A stretch of DNA of 64,000 nucleotides. Origin: Bacteroidota bacterium. GTDB lineage: Bacteria; Bacteroidota; Bacteroidia; AKYH767-A; 2013-40CM-41-45. The translations under genes and the position numbers were made by a program. The notes beneath the pieces are model-generated. The model worked only from the letters and a program-made list of their open reading frames with translations, was not told where the DNA came from and did no database searches. Shown in pieces: positions 46,320-55,068 of the stretch; positions within the stretch are counted from its first letter, which is position 1; each line of letters opens with the position of its first letter. The stretch is from NCBI GenBank assembly GCA_004295015.1, contig SHNE01000010.1, positions 82,079 to 146,078 on the forward strand, in the 5' to 3' direction.

Positions 46320-47552
46320 ATGAAGCAGATCATTACTGATAAGAGTTCTACCGAGGCAGCAATTGAGAAAGAGGAGCGTTATGGTGCACATAATTATCAC
46401 CCTTTACCGGTTGTTCTGGAAAGGGCTGAGGGGGTTTATGTGTGGGATGTGGAAGGCAAGCGTTATTTTGATTTTTTGTCTGCTTATTCTGCACTGAATC
46501 AGGGACATAATCATCCAAAAATAATTGCAGCTTTGATTGAACAGGCGAGCAGGTTGAGTCTGACTTCAAGGGCTTTTTATAATAATTGCCTGGGAGAATA
46601 TGAAGAATACATCACCAAGTTTTTTGGTTACGATAAAGTACTTCCTATGAATTCCGGTGCAGAAGCTGTTGAAACAGCTATGAAACTATGTCGTCGCTGG
46701 TCATATGACAAGAAGGGAATTGCTGACAATGAAGCCAAAATTATTGTCTGTGAAGGAAATTTTCACGGAAGAACGATTACAATAATTTCTGCTTCGACGG
46801 ATCCGGATTCCTATGGCAGGTTTGGTCCGATGACACCCGGTTTTATTAAAATTCCTTACAATGATCTTGCTGCATTGGAGAAGGCATTGCAGGATACTAA
46901 AGTTGCCGGATTTTTAGTTGAGCCCATTCAAGGAGAAGCAGGAGTAATTATACCTGATGATGGGTTCATCAGCGCTGCAGCGGCATTGTGTAAAAAGCAT
47001 AATGTTTTATTTCTGGCTGATGAAATTCAATGCGGACTAGGTCGCACCGGAAAAATGCTTGCATGCGATCATGAAAATGTTCGTCCGGATATTTTAATTC
47101 TGGGTAAAGCTTTATCAGGTGGACTGCTTCCTGTATCAGCCGTTCTTGCAGATGATGAAATCATGCTGTGTATAAAGCCCGGTGAGCATGGAAGTACATA
47201 TGGAGGCAATCCTTTAGCTGCTCGCGTTGCAACTGTTTCCCTAGAAGTTTTAAAGTCGGAAAAACTTGCCGAGAATGCTGAGAAACTTGGAGTAATTCTT
47301 CTCGCTGAACTTAAAAGCATCAAGCATGAAATGATTGAATTGGTTCGGGGTAAAGGATTGTTTTGTGCAATGGTTATCAGGCCGTATAAAGGAAAAGATG
47401 CCTGGGAACTTTGCCTGGCTTTAAAGGAGAATGGACTTCTTGCAAAACCAACGCACGGTAATATTATTCGATTTGCCCCTCCATTAATTATGACTGAAGT
47501 TCAGCTGAAAGAATGCATCGACATCATTAAAAAAACAGTTGCTGCTTTCTGA
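46320..47552 (+). CDS. rocD: Ornithine aminotransferase
   Basis: PLP-dependent class III aminotransferase converting ornithine and 2-oxoglutarate to glutamate semialdehyde and glutamate. N-terminal [22 protein letters not shown] and [19 protein letters not shown] are the ornithine-aminotransferase signature. [15 protein letters not shown] binds the phosphate, [14 protein letters not shown] contains the PLP-pairing aspartate, and the Schiff-base lysine lies in LGKALSGG near residue 263. [16 protein letters not shown] completes the active site. At 410 aa it has normal length. Strong promoter upstream; converges with psuG. Confidence 0.95.
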   Translation: MKQIITDKSSTEAAIEKEERYGAHNYHPLPVVLERAEGVYVWDVEGKRYFDFLSAYSALNQGHNHPKIIAALIEQASRLSLTSRAFYNNCLGEYEEYITKFFGYDKVLPMNSGAEAVETAMKLCRRWSYDKKGIADNEAKIIVCEGNFHGRTITIISASTDPDSYGRFGPMTPGFIKIPYNDLAALEKALQDTKVAGFLVEPIQGEAGVIIPDDGFISAAAALCKKHNVLFLADEIQCGLGRTGKMLACDHENVRPDILILGKALSGGLLPVSAVLADDEIMLCIKPGEHGSTYGGNPLAARVATVSLEVLKSEKLAENAEKLGVILLAELKSIKHEMIELVRGKGLFCAMVIRPYKGKDAWELCLALKENGLLAKPTHGNIIRFAPPLIMTEVQLKECIDIIKKTVAAF

Positions 47553-47565
47553 GTTGAATAAATGA

Positions 47566-48507
47566 TCAGTTTTCTGATTTCAGTTTTGCATACTCAAGGG
47601 CAATGCGTGAACCAACCATTGCATTGTTTTTTACGAGTGCAATATTTGCTTCTAGACTCTTTCCCGCAGTAATCTCAGCCATATTTTTTAAAATGAATGG
47701 GGTCATTTTTTTACCTGTAACGCCATTCTCTTCGGCTAATGAAATTACTTTTTGTATATATTTTTCTATCTCATGGTGTGGAAAATCATATTCCGGTGGT
47801 AGGGGATTAGCAATAAGAATTGCACCCTCTATACCAAGATCCCATTTCGTTTTTGCCATAATTGCAATGTCTTTCAATGAATCCAATCGCAATGGACTTT
47901 GAAAGGAACTCTTAGCTGAATAAAAACTCGGGAACTCATCTTGTCCGATGCTAAGTACCGGGACTCCCAGTGTTTCCAATACTTCCAGGGTGAGGCCGAT
48001 ATCCAATATGGATTTGACACCTGCAGAAATAATGGCCACATTTGTCCGGGACATCTCTGTGAGATCCGCAGAAATATCCATGGTTTTTTGTGCGTCACGA
48101 TGAACTCCACCGATACCACCTGTAACGAAGAAATTTATACCGGCAATGGAGGCAATGCGCATGGTTGCAGCAACGGTGGTAGCACCATCATATTTTCTTG
48201 CTAGCACATAGGGAAGATCTCTTATGCTGACCTTCCAGACATTTTCTTTTTTTGCTAATGATTCCAGTTGGCTCGAATTTAAACCGACTTGTATCTTTCC
48301 ATTAAGGACAGCGATGGTTGCAGGGATTGCGCCTTCTTTTCGAACAAGCAATTCGACAGCTTCTGCAGTTTGCACATTTTTCGGGTATGGCATCCCATGA
48401 GCAATTATAGTTGATTCAAGGGCAACAACTGCTTTGCCTGATGACAGTGCTTCCTGAACCTCTTCGCTGATATTGATAGTTGTTGGGATGGCTGTTGTTC
48501 TTTTCAT
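47566..48507 (-). CDS. psuG: Pseudouridine-5'-phosphate glycosidase
   Basis: Breaks pseudouridine 5'-phosphate into uracil and ribose 5-phosphate. Family motifs: ALESTIIAHGMPYP with the catalytic Glu, VWKVSIRDLPYVLARKYDGATTVAAT with a catalytic Lys, FVTGGIGGVHRDA, and SAGVKSILDIGLTLEVLETLGVPV. Length 313 aa is standard. It follows psuK by 6 nt, giving the complete pseudouridine catabolism pair, and is the last gene of a four-gene overlapped operon whose first two genes encode membrane proteins of unknown role. Confidence 0.95.
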   Translation of the reverse strand: MKRTTAIPTTINISEEVQEALSSGKAVVALESTIIAHGMPYPKNVQTAEAVELLVRKEGAIPATIAVLNGKIQVGLNSSQLESLAKKENVWKVSIRDLPYVLARKYDGATTVAATMRIASIAGINFFVTGGIGGVHRDAQKTMDISADLTEMSRTNVAIISAGVKSILDIGLTLEVLETLGVPVLSIGQDEFPSFYSAKSSFQSPLRLDSLKDIAIMAKTKWDLGIEGAILIANPLPPEYDFPHHEIEKYIQKVISLAEENGVTGKKMTPFILKNMAEITAGKSLEANIALVKNNAMVGSRIALEYAKLKSEN

Positions 48508-48513
48508 CTTGAA

Positions 48514-49446
48514 TTAAATTTTCATTAAATATGATTGCAAGAGTTCGGGTGAAAGATCATCACGCACAGCGCCTTCTGTTTCAAGAATAGCAGCAGCCGA
48601 TGCGTGTCCGGTTTTCATGCATGTTAAGGGATCTTTTCCCTGTAAGTAAGCATGTATCCATCCAGCAGTTGCAGCATCGCCGGCACCTGTTGTGTCTTTA
48701 ATACTTACGGAGGGAGCATTTAAATGCCAGATACTTGTCCCATCCGAAAGTATTGATCCTTCCTCAGCCATGCTCAGCCAAACATATCGTATTTCGTTTT
48801 GATGCAAACGGGCAATGCGCTCTTCGATTGAGTTTTGTTCACTCCCGAAGACTTGTATCTCTTCGAAGTTAGGCTTAACCATTAGGATCTCTCCGGGTAG
48901 TGATCTAAGTAATCTTTCAGATTTTGCAACAGATACCGTTTCAATTACCAATGGTAAATTATAACTTGAACAAAAGGAAATAAGCCACTTCAATGAGTCG
49001 GTATTTAAATTACAGTCTGCCAGTACCAGTTGAGCGGATTTGATAACATCTGATCTTTGTGCAAGAAAATCAATGTCTAATCGGCTGTTTATTTCTGCAG
49101 CTGCAGCACCAATTGTTAGTTCACCTTCAGGTGAGAGGATCGAAGCATATGTACCTGTTGATTCAGAACAGGTTTCTGAATACTTGAGACTTGTTCCGGC
49201 TTTTTGACAGATACCTTTCAACCAATTTCCATCGGCATCATTTCCAAACAAACTTAATAACTCAACATTATTTCCCAGAAGAGCCAGGTGATGGGCGATG
49301 TTCCTGACAACACCACCCGGAGTGCGGAATAATTGAGCCGGATTTGATGTATGAAGCTGAGGTTTATTAATAAGCCGGAAGTTGAGGTCAACCAGGGAGG
49401 TTCCAATGCAAATAATTCCGGTTGAAGATGGAGCTTGTACCATCAT
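48514..49446 (-). CDS. psuK: PfkB-family sugar kinase, probable pseudouridine kinase
   Basis: Ribokinase-fold kinase. N-terminal GTSLVDLNFRL and FRTPGGVVRNIAHHLALLGNNVELLSLFGNDADG contain the substrate and lid residues. The C-terminal motif DTTGAGDAATAGWIHA carries the catalytic aspartate. Pairing with psuG indicates pseudouridine as substrate. The first ATG (49446) overlaps the TGA stop of the upstream gene by one base (TGATG), so translation is coupled. A TTG at 49449 would be out of place. Length 310 aa. Confidence 0.9.
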   Translation of the reverse strand: MMVQAPSSTGIICIGTSLVDLNFRLINKPQLHTSNPAQLFRTPGGVVRNIAHHLALLGNNVELLSLFGNDADGNWLKGICQKAGTSLKYSETCSESTGTYASILSPEGELTIGAAAAEINSRLDIDFLAQRSDVIKSAQLVLADCNLNTDSLKWLISFCSSYNLPLVIETVSVAKSERLLRSLPGEILMVKPNFEEIQVFGSEQNSIEERIARLHQNEIRYVWLSMAEEGSILSDGTSIWHLNAPSVSIKDTTGAGDAATAGWIHAYLQGKDPLTCMKTGHASAAAILETEGAVRDDLSPELLQSYLMKI

Positions 49447-50252
49447 CAAGCGTCTATTCCGGAAGCATTAAGTTCCTTCTTAATTTCCTTGCAGTGTAAT
49501 TTAACATCACTTGCAAAGGAAGTATTTTTAAGTTCAGAAGAGGAAATCTTTTGAAGCCCTGCCTGAATAGATGCAGCCATGTCTTCCATTTGTCCAGCTT
49601 TATGTCTTGTTTGATTTACCAGGCCTTTTACATAAAATCCAAGCGTGGCAATTCGATGCTGCAGTTTCATTGATTCTTTGTTTTCCTTGAGCTGACTGCG
49701 GATATTGATTAATTTTAATGCAGACCGAACGAGTATCAAGGCAAAAAGTGTGCTTAGGGCAATGATGATAAAAGAAAAATATTTCTTGAAATTGATTCGT
49801 TTACTCACAAGCAAATCATTGTCAATTTGTAATTCCTGAACCTGATTCTGTAGATTCATCAGTTCCGTTCCGTCATTGGTTCTGCGTTCTTCTATATTCT
49901 TTTTTGTGCTGTCGATACTGTTTATAAATTTCCGTGCTAGGGACTCCTGCTTGAAAGTCATACACTTTGAATAGACAGCATAGGCCTGACTATAATGGTT
50001 ATTCGCAATGTATTGCTCAGCGATTGTTTTATATGTTTCAATCAACAAATCATCCTGATCTGCCGGAAGGTTATTTTCAAGCATGCGCAGACGAATCATT
50101 AATCTGTCTAAGGTTTCAGGTTTGACGAATTGAGTTTTAGCGGCAGCATTAATTTCACTAAGATTATAATTATCTTGTGCATAGAGTGTGGCAACCTGAA
50201 AAACAAGAAGCAACAAGAAGAGAATAGAAGATATATTTTTTTTGCCCATCAT
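49446..50252 (-). CDS. Single-pass membrane protein, unknown function, coupled to psuK
   Basis: 268 aa. Signal-like segment at residues 8-25 (LFLLLLVFQVATLYAQ), then a helical extracytoplasmic region with a TPR-like pattern (about 65-115) and a coiled coil (about 118-150), a transmembrane helix at about 156-178 and a cytoplasmic helical tail of 90 residues (LQHRIATLGFYVKGLVNQTRHKAG and following). I recognise no domain family. The layout mirrors the neighbouring kinase-like protein up to the membrane helix, but without an ATPase domain. Its ATG overlaps the upstream stop by 4 bp (ATGA) and its stop overlaps psuK, so it is made in step with both. Confidence 0.75.
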   Translation of the reverse strand: MMGKKNISSILFLLLLVFQVATLYAQDNYNLSEINAAAKTQFVKPETLDRLMIRLRMLENNLPADQDDLLIETYKTIAEQYIANNHYSQAYAVYSKCMTFKQESLARKFINSIDSTKKNIEERRTNDGTELMNLQNQVQELQIDNDLLVSKRINFKKYFSFIIIALSTLFALILVRSALKLINIRSQLKENKESMKLQHRIATLGFYVKGLVNQTRHKAGQMEDMAASIQAGLQKISSSELKNTSFASDVKLHCKEIKKELNASGIDA

Positions 50253-51502
50253 GATAAAAAGAATTTAATGTAAATATCCGTTCCGTCTCCGGCTATGCTT
50301 TCCAGTTTCAGTTCGCTCTTATGAGGCTCGCCTACTATTTTTAAACTGTCTGTCAATCCTAGTCCTGCGCTTTTTTCTGCAGTACGTAAGGAATAGAATT
50401 CCTGCATCACCTTATCAATATGTTCCTTAGGAATCCCATCGCCATTATCACGGATTCTGATTTGTAAAAATCGTGGCAGGATTCGGGTACTTACCACAAT
50501 TTTTGGCTGATAGCCTTTAACTCCTTCGTCATACTTAGCTCTTAGGGCCATGAGTGAGTTGCTGAGGATATTCAGCAACAGAGCATTGATTGCCTCCGGT
50601 ATCACATTAATTTTCGGAAGATTTTTTTCAAGGTCTTTTGAAATTGAAAGCACCTCCGGTGGAATAATAAATGATCCGCCACGCATAGCAATTTCTACTG
50701 CAGTATCGCAAATGGAATTGATGTCAACCGTTTGTTTCTCAGACGAGGGATCAGATTCAAGAGAAGCAAGGTATGATGAAATGCGAAGTTCAGTTCCTGC
50801 CTGGTGTTCGAATGCTTTTATTTCTTCAGCAATTTTTTTTGTGACTTCCGGCTCAATTCCGGTCAATAAATTGTTGCTTCCTTGAAAGTTTTGTGATAAA
50901 CTTTCCGCACTACGATTGATTTTTTCCAGAGAAGGTTTGATTTTTTTGTTTGTCAAAATGTATTTCTTGCCAAAATCTGTCCGCGTGGTTTGGCTTGCAA
51001 GTTTGGCGCTGCTTTCTTCGAGCAATTTTCCTTGCCTGCGAAGATGTCTTTTTCTGAGCTGCAGTAAAATAATAATGATAACAAACCAGGCTGCAAAGGC
51101 AATCCCTGCTTTTCGGATCAATTGGTTGTAACGGTTCTGATTGGTGAATTTTGCTTTGGTTAATTCATCGATGCTAAGTCTTTTGGCAGCAAGCTCATCA
51201 GATCTCCCGCCTGTGGATTGTCTGTATTCCAGTTCCAACAGTTTTATCGAATCCTTGATTTCAAGAGCACTGAATGAGTCCAGTAATTTATCGAAGCTAT
51301 TCAGGTCGTCTATAGCATAACGATTGAGATTTTGTCCGGCTTTAGCCTGCGCTTTCTCAAGTAATGTATTCAATTCAGCTCGATGAGTTGGATTGAGTAC
51401 ACCCGGAGGATCAATGGCTGCGTGAACAGGGGATGCTCCCAAAACAAGCAGGAGCAACAAGGTGAAAGAGGGGAGAATATGTAGTCGGATATTACTGAGC
51501 AT
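50249..51502 (-). CDS. Histidine-kinase-like membrane ATPase without an obvious H-box
   Basis: 417 aa. Signal peptide (about 12-29, ending PVHA), an extracytoplasmic helical region of about 110 residues, a transmembrane helix (about 140-158) and a long cytoplasmic helical part. The C-terminal HATPase_c domain has the N-box NILSNSLMALRA near 308-319, G1 DNGDGIP near 353-359 and G2 GLGLTDS near 386-392. A standard H-box (such as SHELRTP or a HisKA_3 pattern) is not visible; the closest His is in AFEHQAGTEL. It may be a divergent kinase, or an ATPase that uses a partner's histidine. First gene of the four-gene operon; no response regulator adjoins. Confidence 0.78.
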   Translation of the reverse strand: MLSNIRLHILPSFTLLLLLVLGASPVHAAIDPPGVLNPTHRAELNTLLEKAQAKAGQNLNRYAIDDLNSFDKLLDSFSALEIKDSIKLLELEYRQSTGGRSDELAAKRLSIDELTKAKFTNQNRYNQLIRKAGIAFAAWFVIIIILLQLRKRHLRRQGKLLEESSAKLASQTTRTDFGKKYILTNKKIKPSLEKINRSAESLSQNFQGSNNLLTGIEPEVTKKIAEEIKAFEHQAGTELRISSYLASLESDPSSEKQTVDINSICDTAVEIAMRGGSFIIPPEVLSISKDLEKNLPKINVIPEAINALLLNILSNSLMALRAKYDEGVKGYQPKIVVSTRILPRFLQIRIRDNGDGIPKEHIDKVMQEFYSLRTAEKSAGLGLTDSLKIVGEPHKSELKLESIAGDGTDIYIKFFLS

Positions 51503-51745
51503 GATAAATTTAATCGGTGAACTAAAGTACTGTCCTTAGTACTACGATTAGTAATGTGGCAAGGAAATTATCAACGAGGGATTGTGTATGATTTTCTGAT
51601 GCTATTGCTTAAGTACTTGTTTTCAGTAACATGAACACAAATTCATTTTCGACACAGATTATAGGACGAAATCCTGCCATCAATTCATATAAAAAGTATA
51701 TATTTCATAACGATTTCTGAGGCTGTTCAGTCCATCTGTTCGAAT
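51503..51745. other. Divergent intergenic region
   Basis: About 240 bp between the kinase-like operon and the transglycosylase gene. TATATTTC at 51699-51706 (7 of 8) may be a weak promoter box for the latter. Nothing else recognised. Confidence 0.3.
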
Positions 51746-53692
51746 ATGTTTAACAGGCACTTTTTATTCAAATCCGGTCTTCTCCTTGGATATATTTTTC
51801 TGGGGATCATTATCATTTATTTCGTATTCAGAGGACTTTTATTAAACTGGATAATAGCCAAAGTGGAGAAGAAGTTCAAAGCTGACTATAAGATGGATTT
51901 GACAATTGCTGAGAATGGTTTTGAAGGTATCTCCACGCTTTCACTTAAAAACATTCGATTGGCTCAAGAAGATCAGTCGCCTGTTTTTACAGCAAGTTCC
52001 CTTCAGATTGAACCCAGCTTATCATCACTCTTGATCGGAGACATCCGCATTAAGTCTTTTTATTTAAGCAATTCACTTTTGTATTTATCGGGTAAGAAGG
52101 ACTCTTGCAATTATTGTGCGTTCTTACAAAAAGACAGCACAAAAAATGTGGAACGTGTAGCTAATGATCTCGTTCCTTCTTCTAATTATTCCGCTATGTT
52201 AAATAGTCTATTGAGAAAGGCTTTTAATCTCGCACCACAGCAGGCCGAAATAAAAAATTTGCAGATTGCTTATGTAAATGACACGATTTTAGAACGCATA
52301 CACATACCTTTTTATAAAGCTGACAAGGAACGTATTGAAGGAACGGTGAAGGATGTAAAATCAAATTTCCAATGGCAATGGGAGGGAACCTTTTCACAAA
52401 GAGATGAGACATTTGATATTACATTTTATCCTCTTTCTGAAGACAGACAAAGCATTCCACTCCTAAGTTCATTCTTTGGTTTGGATTGTAGTATGGATTC
52501 CTTGCATCTGGCCTTGTCAGGATTGCATTATGGAGGTGGAAGACTTGATTTGAGTGGCCATTTCTCAACCGAAAATTTCCGGGTTTTCCATAAGCGGATT
52601 TCGCAGGACACGGTGAAGTTCGCACACATGGTTTTTGACTCGAGGGTTACAGTAGATAAGAATTCCATTGCTCTTGACAGTTCATCCGGTCTCATCCTGA
52701 ATAGTATCCGGGTCGAACCGTATATACGCCTCGAGAATAGTAAGTCGAAGATTATTGATTTGAAAATACATACTCAACCAACTGAGGCGACTGATTTTTT
52801 CTATTCTTTACCTGAAGGGATGTTTGAAGTCGTCCGGGATGTGGAAGCTGATGGAACTCTTGAATACATATTAAATTTTCACTTTGATTCCGATCAGCCT
52901 GATAGTGTCGTGTTCAAGTCTGAATTGAAAAAATCCGGATTCCGCCTGACAAAATTCGGCGATGGAAACCTTGCTAAAATCAGAGGGCCGTTTCGCCATT
53001 CGGTATATGAGAATGACAGGTTGTTTAGAACATTTGAGGTTGGTCCGGAGAATCCATATTTTACAGTGCTTGATTCTATTTCTCCCTTGTTTCAGGCTGC
53101 AGTGCTGACTTCCGAAGATGGAAATTTTTATTTTCATGGAGGCTTTAATGAAGAAGCTTTTCGGAAATCAATAGCAGCTAATTTTAAAGCAGGCCGTTTT
53201 CAGCGTGGCGGAAGTACAATCAGCATGCAGTTGGTAAAGAATGTATATCTCACCCGTACAAAGACTATTGCCAGAAAAGCGGAAGAAGCGCTTATTGTAT
53301 GGCTTCTTGAGTCTAACAGAATTGTATCAAAGGCGAGAATGTTTGAAGTGTACCTGAATATTGTCGAATTAGGTCTCGGTATTTATGGAGTAGCTGAGGC
53401 AGCTGAGTTTTACTTTGGAAAACGCCCGGCACAGCTTGATCTGGCTGAGAGCATCTTTCTGGCGAGTTTGCTTCCTCATCCGAAATGGTACCGTTCCAGC
53501 TTCGACACAAGTGGCAACTTAAAACCTCACCTGAGTGATTATTACAGAATTGTCTCGCAATTTATGCTCAAGAAAAATCTGATCAGCCAGGAACAGTTTG
53601 ACGAATTGAAACCCGAAATAATATTGAATGGTCCTGCGAGAGATAAAATAATTCGAATTGATTCAACTCTGACAGAAGCTCAGCCGGAATAG
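51746..53692 (+). CDS. GT51 peptidoglycan glycosyltransferase with large N-terminal extension
   Basis: Polymerises lipid II into glycan strands. The transglycosylase domain lies in the C-terminal third (about residues 430-610): AAVLTSEDGNFYFHGG with the catalytic Glu, RGGSTISMQLVKNVYL, ARKAEEALIVWLLE, and YLNIVELGLGIYGVAEAAEFYFGK. No transpeptidase domain follows, so it is monofunctional like MtgA. The long region before it (about 30-400) resembles AsmA/DUF748-type beta repeats (LSLKNIRLAQEDQSPVFTASSLQIEPSLSSLLIGDI). A transmembrane helix is at about 12-33. MtgA is about 240 aa; this protein has 648. Confidence 0.88.
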   Translation: MFNRHFLFKSGLLLGYIFLGIIIIYFVFRGLLLNWIIAKVEKKFKADYKMDLTIAENGFEGISTLSLKNIRLAQEDQSPVFTASSLQIEPSLSSLLIGDIRIKSFYLSNSLLYLSGKKDSCNYCAFLQKDSTKNVERVANDLVPSSNYSAMLNSLLRKAFNLAPQQAEIKNLQIAYVNDTILERIHIPFYKADKERIEGTVKDVKSNFQWQWEGTFSQRDETFDITFYPLSEDRQSIPLLSSFFGLDCSMDSLHLALSGLHYGGGRLDLSGHFSTENFRVFHKRISQDTVKFAHMVFDSRVTVDKNSIALDSSSGLILNSIRVEPYIRLENSKSKIIDLKIHTQPTEATDFFYSLPEGMFEVVRDVEADGTLEYILNFHFDSDQPDSVVFKSELKKSGFRLTKFGDGNLAKIRGPFRHSVYENDRLFRTFEVGPENPYFTVLDSISPLFQAAVLTSEDGNFYFHGGFNEEAFRKSIAANFKAGRFQRGGSTISMQLVKNVYLTRTKTIARKAEEALIVWLLESNRIVSKARMFEVYLNIVELGLGIYGVAEAAEFYFGKRPAQLDLAESIFLASLLPHPKWYRSSFDTSGNLKPHLSDYYRIVSQFMLKKNLISQEQFDELKPEIILNGPARDKIIRIDSTLTEAQPE

Positions 53693-53727
53693 AAAGTGAA
53701 AAATGTTGTGTAGGAATTAAATCGCTA

Positions 53728-54204
53728 TCATGCACTCATGTTCAGTTGCTCAATCTTGGCGACCAGCTTCTCGAATTCATGTTTACCGGCAAAGCTGTTT
53801 TTCATATTCTGTAAAAAATCACCTGCCTGTCTGAGGTAAAAACTTCGCACTCTGCAAAATTCCTCTTCATTTGTGTCACCGTTTTCAATTGCCATCGCTT
53901 TTAGATCATCACCGATATCACAGAGAAAAATGCGGCAACTTAATTCCAGCAATGCATAGAAAAATAGTACTTCCTGCATCTCAAAAGAAATAATTTCACC
54001 CGGTTCGAATTGCCAGGTATGGACTTCAAAATCTTCCAGTTGGACGTCTTCTATAACATCCAAACGCATAGCCTCCCGGATAAGCGTATAATGAGGATGA
54101 ATGAGTATAAATTTACCTGCAGCGATGCTGATATTTACCAGCTGCTTGAATTCACGGGTTACCGGAACACTTAACTTATCGCCATATAGAATTAATGGGG
54201 GCAT
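53728..54204 (-). CDS. Hypothetical protein, 158 aa
   Basis: No family recognised. Acidic, soluble, no signal peptide. The first 60 residues look alpha/beta (PLILYGDKLSVPVTREFK, then GKFILIHPHYTLIREAM); the rest is mostly helical with an amphipathic tail (KLVAKIEQLNMSA). Has a perfect TAnnTTTG box 24 nt upstream of ATG 54204, so it is probably a real gene. It is divergent from miaE and convergent with the transglycosylase gene. Confidence 0.7.
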   Translation of the reverse strand: MPPLILYGDKLSVPVTREFKQLVNISIAAGKFILIHPHYTLIREAMRLDVIEDVQLEDFEVHTWQFEPGEIISFEMQEVLFFYALLELSCRIFLCDIGDDLKAMAIENGDTNEEEFCRVRSFYLRQAGDFLQNMKNSFAGKHEFEKLVAKIEQLNMSA

Positions 54205-54227
54205 AATGATTTTAATGATTCTTATTA

Positions 54228-54235
54228 CAAATATA
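54228..54235 (-). promoter_or_regulatory. TAnnTTTG promoter box for the 158-aa hypothetical protein
   Basis: Minus-strand TATATTTG, perfect match, 23 nt before ATG 54204. Confidence 0.55.
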
Positions 54236-54304
54236 ATGTGGATTTGGTTGCTATCCTTCTATTAAAATATTTTTTATTTAAAACTATTTTCTTACATTCC
54301 TTAT

Positions 54305-54312
54305 TATCTTTG
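54305..54312 (+). promoter_or_regulatory. TAnnTTTG promoter box for miaE
   Basis: TATCTTTG, perfect match, 26 nt before ATG 54339. The leader holds a TAAAGG/CCTTTA inverted repeat (54313-54318 with 54333-54338) ending next to the start codon. Confidence 0.55.
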
Positions 54313-54338
54313 TAAAGGATAAAATAAATGTAACCTTT

Positions 54339-54920
54339 ATGCTGGGATTGAAATTACCCACAGACCCGAGATGGGTAAACATAGTTGAGAAGAATTTACC
54401 CGAAATTCTTACGGATCATGCCTATTGTGAACAGAAAGCTGCTACCAATTCTATTAACCTTATCGTGAATTATCCGGACATTCCGGAGATTGTTGATGCG
54501 ATGCTTGAACTGGCAAGAGAAGAGCTTTCGCATTTTCAAATGGTTCATGATAAAATAAAGGAACGCAACCTGGTCCTGGGAAGGGAAAGAAGAGATGAGT
54601 ATGTTTTTGAATTAAACACCTTCATTCGCAAAGGACATTCCAGAGAAATAGTTTTAGCCGACAGACTTTTATTTTCAGCACTTGTTGAAGCAAGGAGTTG
54701 TGAGCGTTTCAAAGTTCTAAGCGAAAATATAAGTGATCCTGACCTGCGTGAATTTTATAGAGGGTTAATGGTAAGTGAAGCTAATCATTACACACTTTTT
54801 ATTTCACTCGCCCGCAAATACGCAAAAGGCGTGGATATCGATAAACGATGGCAGGAGTTTTTAGATTTTGAAGCAAGTATTATCAGCAAGTTTGGCAAGA
54901 AAGAGACCATACATGGTTGA
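54339..54920 (+). CDS. miaE: tRNA hydroxylase MiaE-like
   Basis: Non-heme diiron monooxygenase hydroxylating the isopentenyl group of ms2i6A37 in tRNA. The four-helix bundle carries two EX2H-like metal motifs: EQKAATNSI and AREELSHFQM in the first half, VEARSCERFKVL and SEANHYTLF in the second. Length 193 aa fits the family. A dedicated promoter and short leader precede ATG 54339. Gene stands alone. Confidence 0.92.
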   Translation: MLGLKLPTDPRWVNIVEKNLPEILTDHAYCEQKAATNSINLIVNYPDIPEIVDAMLELAREELSHFQMVHDKIKERNLVLGRERRDEYVFELNTFIRKGHSREIVLADRLLFSALVEARSCERFKVLSENISDPDLREFYRGLMVSEANHYTLFISLARKYAKGVDIDKRWQEFLDFEASIISKFGKKETIHG

Positions 54921-54955
54921 GTATATTGCTTAGCTATCCTGTATTTAACAGCATT

Positions 54956-54963
54956 TACATTTG
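54956..54963 (+). promoter_or_regulatory. Possible promoter box for the cupredoxin gene
   Basis: TACATTTG, perfect -7 match, 105 nt upstream of ATG 55069; the leader would be about 100 nt. Confidence 0.35.
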
Positions 54964-55068
54964 ATTCAGGTGCCAGTTCAAAGCCTATTTATTCCCGTTC
55001 AGCTACTTCTATGCTCTAATAGCTTTTTTAGTGACTAGTTTTAGTATCTAATTTAAAAATCGAAGCTT

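Noticed and set aside
53999..54020. GGTTCGAAT resembling a tRNA T-arm
   Set aside because: It lies inside the coding sequence of the 158-aa protein, and no cloverleaf or acceptor stem surrounds it.
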